Shown here in pieces: positions 16,662 to 24,393 of a DNA stretch of 64,000 nt. The position numbers and the translations under genes were made by a program. This DNA is from Planctomycetota bacterium (GTDB lineage: Bacteria; Planctomycetota; JAPUJT01). Below the pieces are notes generated by a model. It was given only the letters and a program-made list of their open reading frames with translations. It was not told where the DNA came from and did no database searches. Location of the stretch: positions 16,627 through 80,626 of the forward strand of contig JAPUJT010000057.1 of NCBI GenBank assembly GCA_027296055.1, read 5' to 3'. Positions within the stretch are counted from its first letter, which is position 1; each line of letters opens with the position of its first letter.

Positions 16662-17912
16662 ATGCAAGAGCCGCCCCCCCTCCTCGATAAGTGCCTTGGT
16701 TTCACCCGACATCGGGAGCTGATGGAGGAGGGAATCTACCCCTACTTTCAACCCTTCGAGGAATCCTACGGTCCCGTGGCTCGGCTTGACGGCCGCGAGA
16801 TCATCATGGTGGGCTCCAATAACTACCTGGGGCTCACCCATCATCCCAAGGTCAAGGAGGCGGCCGTTGCGGCGCTGAAGAGATTCGGCACATCCTGCTC
16901 CGGATCTCGATTTCTGAACGGGACACTGCGTGTCCATGAGGAGCTGGAGAGGAAGCTGGCTCGGTTCATGGGCAAGGAGTCGGCCCTCGTCTTCAGCACC
17001 GGATTCCAGACCAATCTCGCGGTGATCTCCAGCCTCGCAGGGAAGGGTGACATCGTCTACTGCGATCGGGACAATCATGCCAGTCTCATCGATGGTTGTC
17101 GCCTCTCGTTCGCCACGACGAAGAAGTTCAAACACAACAGCATGTCCGATCTCGAAAACCTCATCGAGAACCACAGCGGGAACCATTTCACCGGCGGAAG
17201 GCTGATCGCCGTGGACGGGATCTTCAGCATGGTCGGGGACATCCTGGACCTGCCGGGGATCGTCTCTCTGGCGAAGCGCCATGACGCATGCATCCTCCTC
17301 GACGATGCCCATTCCCTCGGGGTCCTGGGGAAAGGCGGTCGAGGCACCGCCGAGCACTTCGGACTGATGGATCAGGTCGACATCATCATGGGAACGTTCA
17401 GCAAGTCATTCGCATCGTTGGGAGGATTCATCGCCGGGGAGCGGGCGGTGATCGAGTACATCCAGCACCACTCCCGCCCCTTGATCTTCAGCGCCAGCAT
17501 GCCCCCCGCCTGCGTGGCTACGGTCATCACGGCCCTCGATCTGATCCAGAAGGAGCCGGAGATGAGGGAGAAGCTCTGGAAGAACACCCGGAGGATGAAA
17601 CGAGAATTCGACCGGATGGGTTTCGATACGGGAAACAGCGAGACCCCCGTGATCCCGCTCATCATCGGCAGTCGCGAGGAGACCTTCCTCTTCTGGCGAA
17701 AGCTCCTGGATCACGGCATCTATGCCAATGCCGTCACCTCTCCGGCGGTGCCGCCGAACATGGATCTGATCCGGACGAGCTACATGGCCACTCACGAGGA
17801 CCATCACCTCGACCGGGTGCTGGAGGTCTTCGAGAAGCTCGGGCGAGAGTATGCCATCATCGATCCCTCCAGGGCCCACCCCGTCACGAGCCGGGCCGCT
17901 CCAGATTCGTAG
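16662..17912 (+). CDS. spt: Serine palmitoyltransferase-like alpha-oxoamine synthase
   Basis: A 416-residue PLP enzyme. Spt condenses serine with a fatty acyl thioester to 3-ketosphinganine, the first step of sphingolipid synthesis. PLP Lys lies in GTFSKSFASLGG (Lys near 248). Other landmarks are NNYLGLT, GSRFLNGTL, DRDNHASLIDG and LDDAHSLGVLG. Sequences such as RPLIFSASMPP and the KFKHNSM and GIFSMVGDI loops match bacterial Spt better than biotin (BioF) or threonine-degradation (Kbl) homologues. ATG 16662 was chosen because family similarity begins with LLDKCLGFTRHRELMEEGIYPYF; ATG 16581 would add 27 atypical residues. The next gene starts directly at its stop. Confidence 0.87.
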   Translation: MQEPPPLLDKCLGFTRHRELMEEGIYPYFQPFEESYGPVARLDGREIIMVGSNNYLGLTHHPKVKEAAVAALKRFGTSCSGSRFLNGTLRVHEELERKLARFMGKESALVFSTGFQTNLAVISSLAGKGDIVYCDRDNHASLIDGCRLSFATTKKFKHNSMSDLENLIENHSGNHFTGGRLIAVDGIFSMVGDILDLPGIVSLAKRHDACILLDDAHSLGVLGKGGRGTAEHFGLMDQVDIIMGTFSKSFASLGGFIAGERAVIEYIQHHSRPLIFSASMPPACVATVITALDLIQKEPEMREKLWKNTRRMKREFDRMGFDTGNSETPVIPLIIGSREETFLFWRKLLDHGIYANAVTSPAVPPNMDLIRTSYMATHEDHHLDRVLEVFEKLGREYAIIDPSRAHPVTSRAAPDS

Positions 17913-19055
17913 ATGAAAACTAAGGTGGAGTCCGCAAGGGACCGCCGCTCCTTTCGGGCGTTCCTCCGTCTGCCGTGGAGGATCTACCGGGACGATCCTC
18001 TCTGGGTCCCCCCGGTTCCCCGCCAGGTGGAGGGGCAGTTCGATAGGGACCGCTATCCATTCTTCCGTCGCGGAGATGTCCAGCCGTTCGTGGCCTGGCG
18101 GGGAGAGGAGCCCGTTGGTCGCATCGCCGCCATCCAGAACCGGACCCATCAGGAGGTCGCGGGCGATCGCCTCGGGTACTTCGGGTTCCTCGAGATGGTC
18201 AATGATCCCGAAGTGGCGCGGGCCCTCTTTCGTGAGGCCGGCGACTGGCTTCGAGAGCGCGGGTTGGATCGGATGTTGGGTCCTGTCCAGTTCACGACCA
18301 ACGAAACCTGCGGAGTTTTGGTGGAAGGATTCGATGAGCCCCCGGCAATCCAGATGCCCTACAATCCGCCGTATTACCCGGATCTTCTCGAGGAAGTCGG
18401 GCTGAAGACGGCGAAAGTCCTTCTCGCCTACGAGCTGACACCCGATTCCATTGTCTTCGACAAGACACGTCGGGTAGCCGACCGGGCCGAGAGGAGAGGA
18501 ATCCGTGTCCGGCAGCTCAACCTCAGGGACTTCGACGCGGAGGTCGAGAGAGCCAGGGAGATCTACAACCAGGCATGGAGCGCCAACTGGGGGTTCGATG
18601 CGATCAGCCGTGAGGAGTTCCATGAGATGTCCAAGGACCTTCGCCGGGGGGCGGATCCACGACTCCTCCTGATGGCGGAGACGGAGGCAGAGTCGAGGCC
18701 CATCGGGTGCTCCATCTCCCTTCCGGACCTCAACCCGGCCATCCGACTTCTCGACGGCAGGCTCACTCCCTGGGGTCTCCTCCGTTTCTGGCGGGCGTCG
18801 AGGAAGATCAAGCGGATGCGGACCGTGCTACTCGGTGTCGTCCGGGGATGGCGTCTTCGGGGCGTCGACGCCCTGCTGATGCGCGAGACGGTGGACCGAG
18901 GCCTGGCGGCAGGGTACGAAAGCGCCGAGCTCTCATGGATTCTCGAGGACAACGAGCCGATGAATCGGGCGCTTCGGGGTGTGGGCGCCAGAGAATCCAA
19001 ACGGTACCGACTCTACGAAGGCGACCTTCCGACTTCTGGCCGCCCCGATCGATAG
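17913..19055 (+). CDS. GNAT-type acyltransferase, candidate bacterial ceramide synthase (bCerS-like)
   Basis: A 380-residue protein of a family often left as hypothetical or mis-labelled. Its opening (FLRLPWRIYRDDPLWVPP), mid part (GYFGFLEMVNDPEVARALF) and TTNETCGVLVEGFDEPPAIQ followed by PPYYPDLLEEVG match the family that includes the Caulobacter acyltransferase needed for ceramide formation. A GNAT fold is suggested by the C-terminal AELSWILEDNEPMNRALRGVG, an acetyl-CoA-type core ending. Expected role: N-acylation of the Spt product. It follows spt with no gap. Its last 43 bases overlap the PAP2 gene tail-to-tail. Confidence 0.75.
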   Translation: MKTKVESARDRRSFRAFLRLPWRIYRDDPLWVPPVPRQVEGQFDRDRYPFFRRGDVQPFVAWRGEEPVGRIAAIQNRTHQEVAGDRLGYFGFLEMVNDPEVARALFREAGDWLRERGLDRMLGPVQFTTNETCGVLVEGFDEPPAIQMPYNPPYYPDLLEEVGLKTAKVLLAYELTPDSIVFDKTRRVADRAERRGIRVRQLNLRDFDAEVERAREIYNQAWSANWGFDAISREEFHEMSKDLRRGADPRLLLMAETEAESRPIGCSISLPDLNPAIRLLDGRLTPWGLLRFWRASRKIKRMRTVLLGVVRGWRLRGVDALLMRETVDRGLAAGYESAELSWILEDNEPMNRALRGVGARESKRYRLYEGDLPTSGRPDR

Positions 19056-19897
19056 ACGCGCCGGGCCAGGAGGTAAGAACCGACGGCGACCGCCGCACCG
19101 GCCGGGAGATCGATGACGTAGTGATAGCGCATATAAACCGTCGCCGCGATGATCAGGGTTGCGTCCACCGTGAGAAACCCCGCCACACGCCGCAATCCGA
19201 GCTTCCAGGCGTACGCCACCACGAGAATCGCAACAGCGGTGTGACCACTAGGGAAGCAATCGAAGCGGTGCGCATCCACTCTCAAGATCAGGTCATATAG
19301 ATGCCCGCCGAGAAAGAGCCCGGTCAGTTCGACCTCGTGATCGATCATCACGACCGGTCCAATCGCCGGCACCGCGATATATCCTAGAAAGGTGATGTAG
19401 TAGCAGAAGAGAAGGGCGAAGGCGAACTCCTCCGTCTCCAGGATCCGACGCTTCCGGAGGAGCAGGATCGGAAGGACCAGGGGAAGCAGGTAGTACGTCA
19501 TGTATGCGATCTGGAGGATCTCGGTGGCGAGCGGATGGGTGAGGTGCTGAATTGCGATCGTCGGGTCGACGCCGAAGATCATACCATCGATGGCGCGGAG
19601 CGTGGCGTCGAGCCGTCGGGGATGGACGGCGGGGATGATCGTCTTGAGCTGGAGGTAGGACGTGGGGAGGAAGACGGCGAAGTAGCCGAGACGCGCCGCA
19701 GCGCCGATGATCTCGGATCGGTGCCGCAACACCCTCTCGAGCGCCATCAGGACCCCGCCCGCGCCGACGGCCAGAACCAGATACGGCCACGCGATGCCTG
19801 GAGCGAAGACGAGAATCAGGCTCGAGATCGCCGCCTGGTAGAAGTAGGTGATGAGGACGTAGGGTTTGATCGCCATGCGCCCCGCAGGCGGGTTCAT
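19013..19897 (-). CDS. PAP2/Aur1-like membrane phosphatase or phosphotransferase
   Basis: A 294-residue protein with about six transmembrane helices. PAP2 motifs are CFPSGHTA (PSGH at 216-219) and MRYHYVIDLPAG (catalytic His259 and Asp263). The first classical PAP2 motif (KxxxxxxRP) is not evident, and a PAIGP stretch precedes the second. This pattern resembles Aur1/inositol-phosphoceramide synthase-type enzymes, so with the neighbouring ceramide genes it could add a phospho-head group to ceramide or act as a lipid phosphatase. Start ATG 19897 overlaps the stop of the upstream zinc-ribbon gene (ATGA), which argues against the longer frame to 20023. Confidence 0.78.
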   Translation of the reverse strand: MNPPAGRMAIKPYVLITYFYQAAISSLILVFAPGIAWPYLVLAVGAGGVLMALERVLRHRSEIIGAAARLGYFAVFLPTSYLQLKTIIPAVHPRRLDATLRAIDGMIFGVDPTIAIQHLTHPLATEILQIAYMTYYLLPLVLPILLLRKRRILETEEFAFALLFCYYITFLGYIAVPAIGPVVMIDHEVELTGLFLGGHLYDLILRVDAHRFDCFPSGHTAVAILVVAYAWKLGLRRVAGFLTVDATLIIAATVYMRYHYVIDLPAGAAVAVGSYLLARRVYRSGRPEVGRSPS

Positions 19898-20394
19898 CGG
19901 GGGCGAGAGTCCACTCCGGAATCCCGCCCATGCGGCCTGACTTTCGGCGAATCCGGCGGAGCAGGCCCCAGGACCGCCTCGGCCATCCGGGACGCCCCCG
20001 TCTCCATCCGCTCGCCGAACCACTGAAGTCCTTTCCCGAACCTTCCACGGACGGGGAATCCGCTGTCACGCACCGTGCAGACCAGAATCAGGCCCCCGGC
20101 GATGAGGGGGAGGATGACAGCCGCGGCCGCTGCCAGACCGCGGACGACGGAGCGCCGCGCCGGGGTTACCGTCGAGCGAAGTATGACCGGAGTCTGGGGC
20201 CGGGGGGGTCTCGTGACGGCCTGCGTGGCGGCAAGCTCCGGGCGATCGCCGCCCACGGTCGCCGTGCTGGGGGAAGGCACAGGGCCTGCCATCGTTCGGC
20301 AGTTCTCGCAAACGAATCGTTCCGGCTCGGGAAGGGACCGATCCACCGGCATGAGCACTTCGCATAGCTCGCAGTTCTTCAGCTCAACGGTCAC
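19894..20394 (-). CDS. Zinc-ribbon, single-pass membrane protein of unknown function
   Basis: A 166-residue protein. The N-terminus has two CxxC pairs (Cys8/Cys11 and Cys29/Cys32), as in small zinc ribbons. A Pro/Thr/Ala-rich linker, one transmembrane helix (VVRGLAAAAAVILPLIAGGLIL) and a basic tail follow. No function recognised. It starts at GTG 20394, four bases after the upstream stop, and overlaps the PAP2 start by four bases. The three minus-strand genes from 20928 to 19013 therefore look like one operon ending in the lipid phosphotransferase. Confidence 0.65.
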   Translation of the reverse strand: MTVELKNCELCEVLMPVDRSLPEPERFVCENCRTMAGPVPSPSTATVGGDRPELAATQAVTRPPRPQTPVILRSTVTPARRSVVRGLAAAAAVILPLIAGGLILVCTVRDSGFPVRGRFGKGLQWFGERMETGASRMAEAVLGPAPPDSPKVRPHGRDSGVDSRPR

Positions 20395-20400
20395 TGTCGA

Positions 20401-20928
20401 TCACGCTCCCGAGAGGCCCAGGACCAGGATGGACGCGGCCCAGGCAGCGCCGATCCAGATCATGCCGACCGAGACTACGGTGATGGATCTGCGGCCGGGC
20501 AGACCCATCCAGAAGGGGGTCAGGATGGCGCCGACCAGAGCTTGCACGATCCCGAGAGCTGCCACCGTTGCCAGCGTCTTCGGATGCCAGCCCCGGGAAG
20601 CTCCTACGGCCACGGCCGCCAGGCACACCAGGGCGACCGAGCCCGATATCAGTGGGAGTATCTGCAAGGGAGTCCAGGGGAGGGGTGTGTGCTTGGGCTC
20701 TGGAGCAGGGCGGGAGCGCGCGAGGAGAACCATCCCCCCGACCAGGAGAAGAAGACCCAACCCCAGGGCGCTGAACGGCAACCAGGGAGACGACCCCAGG
20801 AGAGGAAGAAGGTTCCGCGAGTCGCCGGAACCCCCCCATCTTCCAAGGATATAGAAGGACACGGCCCCCAGCAGGATCAGGGCCGTCCCATTGGCTCGTC
20901 TCAAATCCTGCCTCCCGAGGACCGGCAC
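20401..20928 (-). CDS. Polytopic membrane protein of unknown function
   Basis: A 175-residue protein with four or five hydrophobic helices (GTALILLGAVSFYILG, PFSALGLGLLLLVGGMVLLA, PLISGSVALVCLAAVAVGA, TLATVAALGIVQALVGAIL, VGMIWIGAAWAASILVLGL). No recognised family. It starts at GTG 20928 (GGCGGGGAT upstream). It is the first gene of the short operon ending with the PAP2 protein and sits right behind a consensus-like promoter. Confidence 0.6.
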   Translation of the reverse strand: MPVLGRQDLRRANGTALILLGAVSFYILGRWGGSGDSRNLLPLLGSSPWLPFSALGLGLLLLVGGMVLLARSRPAPEPKHTPLPWTPLQILPLISGSVALVCLAAVAVGASRGWHPKTLATVAALGIVQALVGAILTPFWMGLPGRRSITVVSVGMIWIGAAWAASILVLGLSGA

Positions 20929-20948
20929 ATCCCCGCCGGGTTGCTCCG

Positions 20949-20977
20949 AGGATAGTGCCGCTCGGATGGGTTGTCAA
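20949..20977 (-). promoter_or_regulatory. Promoter of the membrane protein-zinc ribbon-PAP2 operon
   Basis: Minus strand: perfect TTGACA (20977-20972), a 17-base spacer and TATCCT (20954-20949). Confidence 0.6.
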
Positions 20978-21127
20978 CTTGAGGGCGGCGCGGACCGAAG
21001 TCTCTTCCGAACCTCGTCCCCATAGGTCTAAAGAGCAGGGAAAATGCCCCCTCCAGGAGCGGATCGGAAGGGCCCCGAGGCCTCGAAAGAGGGTATTGTG
21101 GGGCTCTCTCCAATCGTTGCTTTTGAG

Positions 21128-21155
21128 TGGACAATCGTACAATCTGTCCTATAAT
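21128..21155 (+). promoter_or_regulatory. Promoter of the exopolysaccharide operon
   Basis: TGGACA (21128-21133), a 16-base spacer and a perfect TATAAT (21150-21155). The leader to the FecR-like start at 21220 is about 60 bases. The rest of the 291-base gap between 20928 and 21220 shows nothing else recognisable. Confidence 0.6.
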
Positions 21156-21219
21156 TATGCCACCCGGACTTGGCGAAAGCCTTGGCTCTCGAAAGGGTTC
21201 GGGCGGGAGATTGAATCAA

Positions 21220-22044
21220 ATGATAACCGCGCGATCGCTCTTTCTGGTCGCTCCGTTTCTGCTGCTGATCGGGTCGCCTCAGGCGGGCGGTCTCCAGATC
21301 AAGAAGAGTGGGCAGGATCGGTTTCGCCCATATCGGAACCAGATTCTCGAAGCAGGGGACACTCTTCGGACGGCCGACGACCCCTGGTCGATGGATTTCG
21401 AGCCGGCCGGAAACGTCTGGATCGGGCCAGGCAGCGATCTCGTCTACGAGACGGGTCGCAACCTGTCCCTCGATATCGGTGAGCTGGTTGTGCAGGCCGG
21501 GCTGGAGGTCTTCGAAGTGGCGATTGCGGGCGGCCGGATCGTCGTCGAGGCATCGACCCTGGACCTGGAAGTCGGCGAGGAGAGCTCCGTCATCCGTCGC
21601 CCACCTCTGGAGGAAGCGGCGACGGGCGGAGAAGTGATGCTGGACGGTCAGTCGGGGTTCAAGCTCTGGCTCGACCCTGATCAATCTGTCGTCTTCGCCT
21701 ACGACGCGGAGACCGAAACGACCCGGATCATCGTCGAGACGGGGAACCCTGGGGATGTCCTGATCGAGCTGCTCCAGAGCAAGGTCGAGGTCGCCGGCGG
21801 CGACTTCACCCTCGGCGAGCTCTACGTGGCGGAAAGCGTCATGATGGTCCCCCCGGGTTCGGACATCCTCATCCGACGTGCGATCCCTGCGGAGACACCC
21901 GAGGAGCTTCCGCCGAGCGGCCGTATCAAGACGGCCTTCGTGACCCTTCCCGGGGACCTGGAACTTCCGTTAGATGAGCCGTTCGAAGACGCCGGCGATC
22001 TCCTGGAGGTGCTCAACGTAAGCCCATCCCAGCCGAGGCAGTAA
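21220..22044 (+). CDS. Exported FecR-like domain protein
   Basis: A 274-residue protein with a signal peptide (ITARSLFLVAPFLLLIGSPQAGG) and a beta-rich body. The stretch GDTLRTADDPWSMDFEPAGNV followed by IGPGSDLVYE resembles the FecR periplasmic domain pattern (GDxLRT, an aliphatic strand, then GPxSxL); it lacks the N-terminal anti-sigma part. FecR-like proteins often accompany envelope polymer loci. ATG 21220 has GGGAG ten bases upstream; the longer frame from 21127 runs through the promoter and was rejected. First gene of the exopolysaccharide operon. Confidence 0.62.
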   Translation: MITARSLFLVAPFLLLIGSPQAGGLQIKKSGQDRFRPYRNQILEAGDTLRTADDPWSMDFEPAGNVWIGPGSDLVYETGRNLSLDIGELVVQAGLEVFEVAIAGGRIVVEASTLDLEVGEESSVIRRPPLEEAATGGEVMLDGQSGFKLWLDPDQSVVFAYDAETETTRIIVETGNPGDVLIELLQSKVEVAGGDFTLGELYVAESVMMVPPGSDILIRRAIPAETPEELPPSGRIKTAFVTLPGDLELPLDEPFEDAGDLLEVLNVSPSQPRQ

Positions 22045-22165
22045 GCGGGGGTCCTTTCGGAGTCAGGCCGCTACCTGGGATTTGCCCTTCCTACGATCGG
22101 GTCCCTGCCAAAGGGCTAAATACCCATTCCGAATCAGCCAACAGGGGAATGGACAAGGGGGTAGG

Positions 22166-23437
22166 TTGCGGATCTCGGTCGGGATGACCATCCTGCTCGT
22201 CCTTGCGATTGGAGCTATCGCGGAGCCTTCCGCCTTCGCTCAGGAGGAGGGGAGCGAGGAGGTCGAGGAGCAGGGCGCCCCCCGTCAGTTCCAGATTGGC
22301 GACTTCCTCTATCGGCTCGGTCCAGGTATGCCCTGGGGGCCCTTCAGGTTCCATCCTTACGCGGCCCAGTACTTCGTCTACGACGACAACATTTTCCTCA
22401 CGGACGAGATCTCTTCGGACCCCAGCTCCGAGGAAGTGGCGGAAATGTCATCGGAGACGACCCTCGGTCTCCGCATCGACTCCACGTTCGAGGATCACTT
22501 CGCCACGGTTGAATACCAGACTCAAATCGTTGCGTATCTCCTCGAAGGTACATCAGGGTTGGTCCGCCAGATGGGGATGGCACAGTTCCGGCTTGATTTC
22601 GCCCGGCCGTATTTCGATCTGAGGCACGTCTACCGCGACTCGGACGATCCGGTCGTCGAGCAGCCGGACCTGGACCGCTTCCGGCGAGCCACCAACTACA
22701 CGGATTTCCTGGCCGGACTCGAGTTCGAAAAGCTCGGGATCGAGGCCGGCTTCCACAACCGGAATTATGACTTCAAGGAGACGGCGACAGAATATCTGGA
22801 TCACAACGAGTTCTGGATCCACGGAAGGGTCTTCTACCAGATGAGCCCCAAGCTTGCCCCCTATGGCCAGGTCGACTACGGAGCGTCTACCTACGGTGGG
22901 GAGGAGAGCACCGGCTCCACCCCCATCAGTCTCAACGACTACAGCTATATCCGGCTCTGGCTCGGGGCCATATCACACCCGGCGGAGAAGGCGTCGATAC
23001 ACGGACGGATCGGCGTGATGCTTCAGTCGGTGGATGAGGACAGCGGCACCAACCCCGATGACGAGGAATTCCAGGGCGCTGTGGCGGCACTGTCCGTCGA
23101 GTACAACCTCTCCCCGAAGACGCGCCTCGGTGTCGGGTTCATCCGGGACGTCCAGTTCTCCGGAACGAGCAACTACCAGCTCGTCGATCGGTTCGAGTTG
23201 CGGCTGGATTATCGGTTCACGGAGAGGGTTCTCACCTCCGGACTCGGTTTCTTCGAGAGCTCCGACCCGAGCGCGACGGACGCCTTTCAGCGATTCGGAC
23301 TGGGGGTTATACTTGATTATCGGCTCAAGGATTGGATCCACCTGGGAGTGCAGTACCAGCACCGTCAGCGCACGGCCAAGGAGGTTGGCGACTACACAAA
23401 CAATCGTTTCCTCGGCAACGTGACGGTCTTCTTCTAG
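22166..23437 (+). CDS. Outer-membrane beta-barrel protein of the exopolysaccharide locus
   Basis: About 423 residues from TTG 22166 (the next candidate is ATG 22184). It has a signal peptide (MTILLVLAIGAIAEPSAFAQ) and an acidic linker. About 18 alternating amphipathic strands follow (for example ATVEYQTQIVAYLL, LGIEAGFHNRNYDF, FELRLDYRF), ending in NVTVFF, a classic C-terminal barrel signature. It resembles the putative beta-barrel porin family found next to polysaccharide export genes. A role in polymer passage or anchoring is likely from context. Its stop abuts the ATG of the Wza-like gene. Confidence 0.72.
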   Translation: MRISVGMTILLVLAIGAIAEPSAFAQEEGSEEVEEQGAPRQFQIGDFLYRLGPGMPWGPFRFHPYAAQYFVYDDNIFLTDEISSDPSSEEVAEMSSETTLGLRIDSTFEDHFATVEYQTQIVAYLLEGTSGLVRQMGMAQFRLDFARPYFDLRHVYRDSDDPVVEQPDLDRFRRATNYTDFLAGLEFEKLGIEAGFHNRNYDFKETATEYLDHNEFWIHGRVFYQMSPKLAPYGQVDYGASTYGGEESTGSTPISLNDYSYIRLWLGAISHPAEKASIHGRIGVMLQSVDEDSGTNPDDEEFQGAVAALSVEYNLSPKTRLGVGFIRDVQFSGTSNYQLVDRFELRLDYRFTERVLTSGLGFFESSDPSATDAFQRFGLGVILDYRLKDWIHLGVQYQHRQRTAKEVGDYTNNRFLGNVTVFF

Positions 23438-24385
23438 ATGCGAAGTGCACATTCAAAGTATTGGCTGTTCCTGGTGCCGTTCTTGACGATTCTCACCGTG
23501 TGCATGCTGAGTTGCACCACCTCTCCTCCCGTGCCCGACGAGGTGCAGCCCGGCGGTGTTCCGCAAGACGACTTCCCGCCGATGGATCCCTTCCCACCCC
23601 TGTCGATTCCGGAGGCGTCGTCCAATGATCTTCTGGCCCCGAGTGATCTCCTCCACATCACCATTCACGACTACCCCGATCTGGAGACGCGCATAAGGAT
23701 CCCGTCCAGCGGTACGATACAGCTACCCCTGCTCGGCGCCATCATGGCGAAGGGCCTATCCGTCCCCGCTCTCGCCGAGGTTCTTCGGGCGGCCTACGAG
23801 GACGGCTACCTGACGAGCGCCGACGTCAGCATCTCGGTCGTGGAGTACTCGCCCCGGAAGGTCTACATCCTCGGATCGGTTCACGACGAAGGGGCCTACC
23901 CGATCCCGACCGGGAAGCGACTGAATCTCCTCCAGCTCCTGTCTCTCGCCGGGGGGTTCGCCGAGGCGGCGAATCAGGACAGCCTCCTCGTCTTCCGCGT
24001 CAATGGCGGCGGAGAAAGCGTTCGGCGCGTCAGCTACCGGCAGCTCATCTCTTACGAAGACGATCAGAGGACACCGTTCTTTCTCGTGCCGGACGACACG
24101 ATCATCGTGGGAAAGGAGCAGAGTGTCTACGTGCTCGGTCGAGTCAATCGTCCCGGCGCGTTCCCGATCGGAGAGGGTGGGCTCACCGTGATCCAGGCGG
24201 TGACGCTCGCCGGCGGCTTCCAGCGTATCGCGAGTCGCGAGGGAACGATCGTGATCCGGGAGCCCGCCGGAGGCCAGCGCAAGACCTATTCTGTGCCGGT
24301 AAAGAGCATCGTGAACGATCAGAGACGTCGGGACTTCAGACTGAAGCCAGGCGACATCGTCTATGTACCGGAAGGCATCTTCTGA
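23438..24385 (+). CDS. Polysaccharide export outer-membrane lipoprotein (Wza/OPX family)
   Basis: A 315-residue lipoprotein (lipobox MLSC, Cys26). The poly-saccharide export domain starts with DLLAPSDLLHITIHDYPDLE. Two SLBB-type domains follow, each with the VYILGSV/VYVLGRV-x-GA-(Y/F)PI pattern (near residues 145 and 225). The C-terminus FRLKPGDIVYVPEGIF ends the soluble part, and no long amphipathic helix of the Wza barrel is seen beyond it. It forms the periplasmic/outer-membrane conduit for the polymer and works with the Wzc-like protein encoded 9 bases downstream. Confidence 0.92.
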   Translation: MRSAHSKYWLFLVPFLTILTVCMLSCTTSPPVPDEVQPGGVPQDDFPPMDPFPPLSIPEASSNDLLAPSDLLHITIHDYPDLETRIRIPSSGTIQLPLLGAIMAKGLSVPALAEVLRAAYEDGYLTSADVSISVVEYSPRKVYILGSVHDEGAYPIPTGKRLNLLQLLSLAGGFAEAANQDSLLVFRVNGGGESVRRVSYRQLISYEDDQRTPFFLVPDDTIIVGKEQSVYVLGRVNRPGAFPIGEGGLTVIQAVTLAGGFQRIASREGTIVIREPAGGQRKTYSVPVKSIVNDQRRRDFRLKPGDIVYVPEGIF

Positions 24386-24393
24386 GGAGTGGA

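Noticed and set aside
16662..17912. BioF (8-amino-7-oxononanoate synthase) or Kbl assignment
   Set aside because: No biotin or threonine genes nearby; loop sequences such as RPLIFSASMPP and the acyltransferase neighbour fit serine palmitoyltransferase better.
19898..20023. N-terminal extension of the PAP2 protein
   Set aside because: It lies inside the zinc-ribbon gene in another frame, while ATG 19897 gives an ATGA overlap and the normal membrane-protein start.
22045..22165. Possible cyclic di-GMP riboswitch before the outer-membrane barrel gene
   Set aside because: The core sequence of that riboswitch class is not found; only short GGG/CCC pairings are present.
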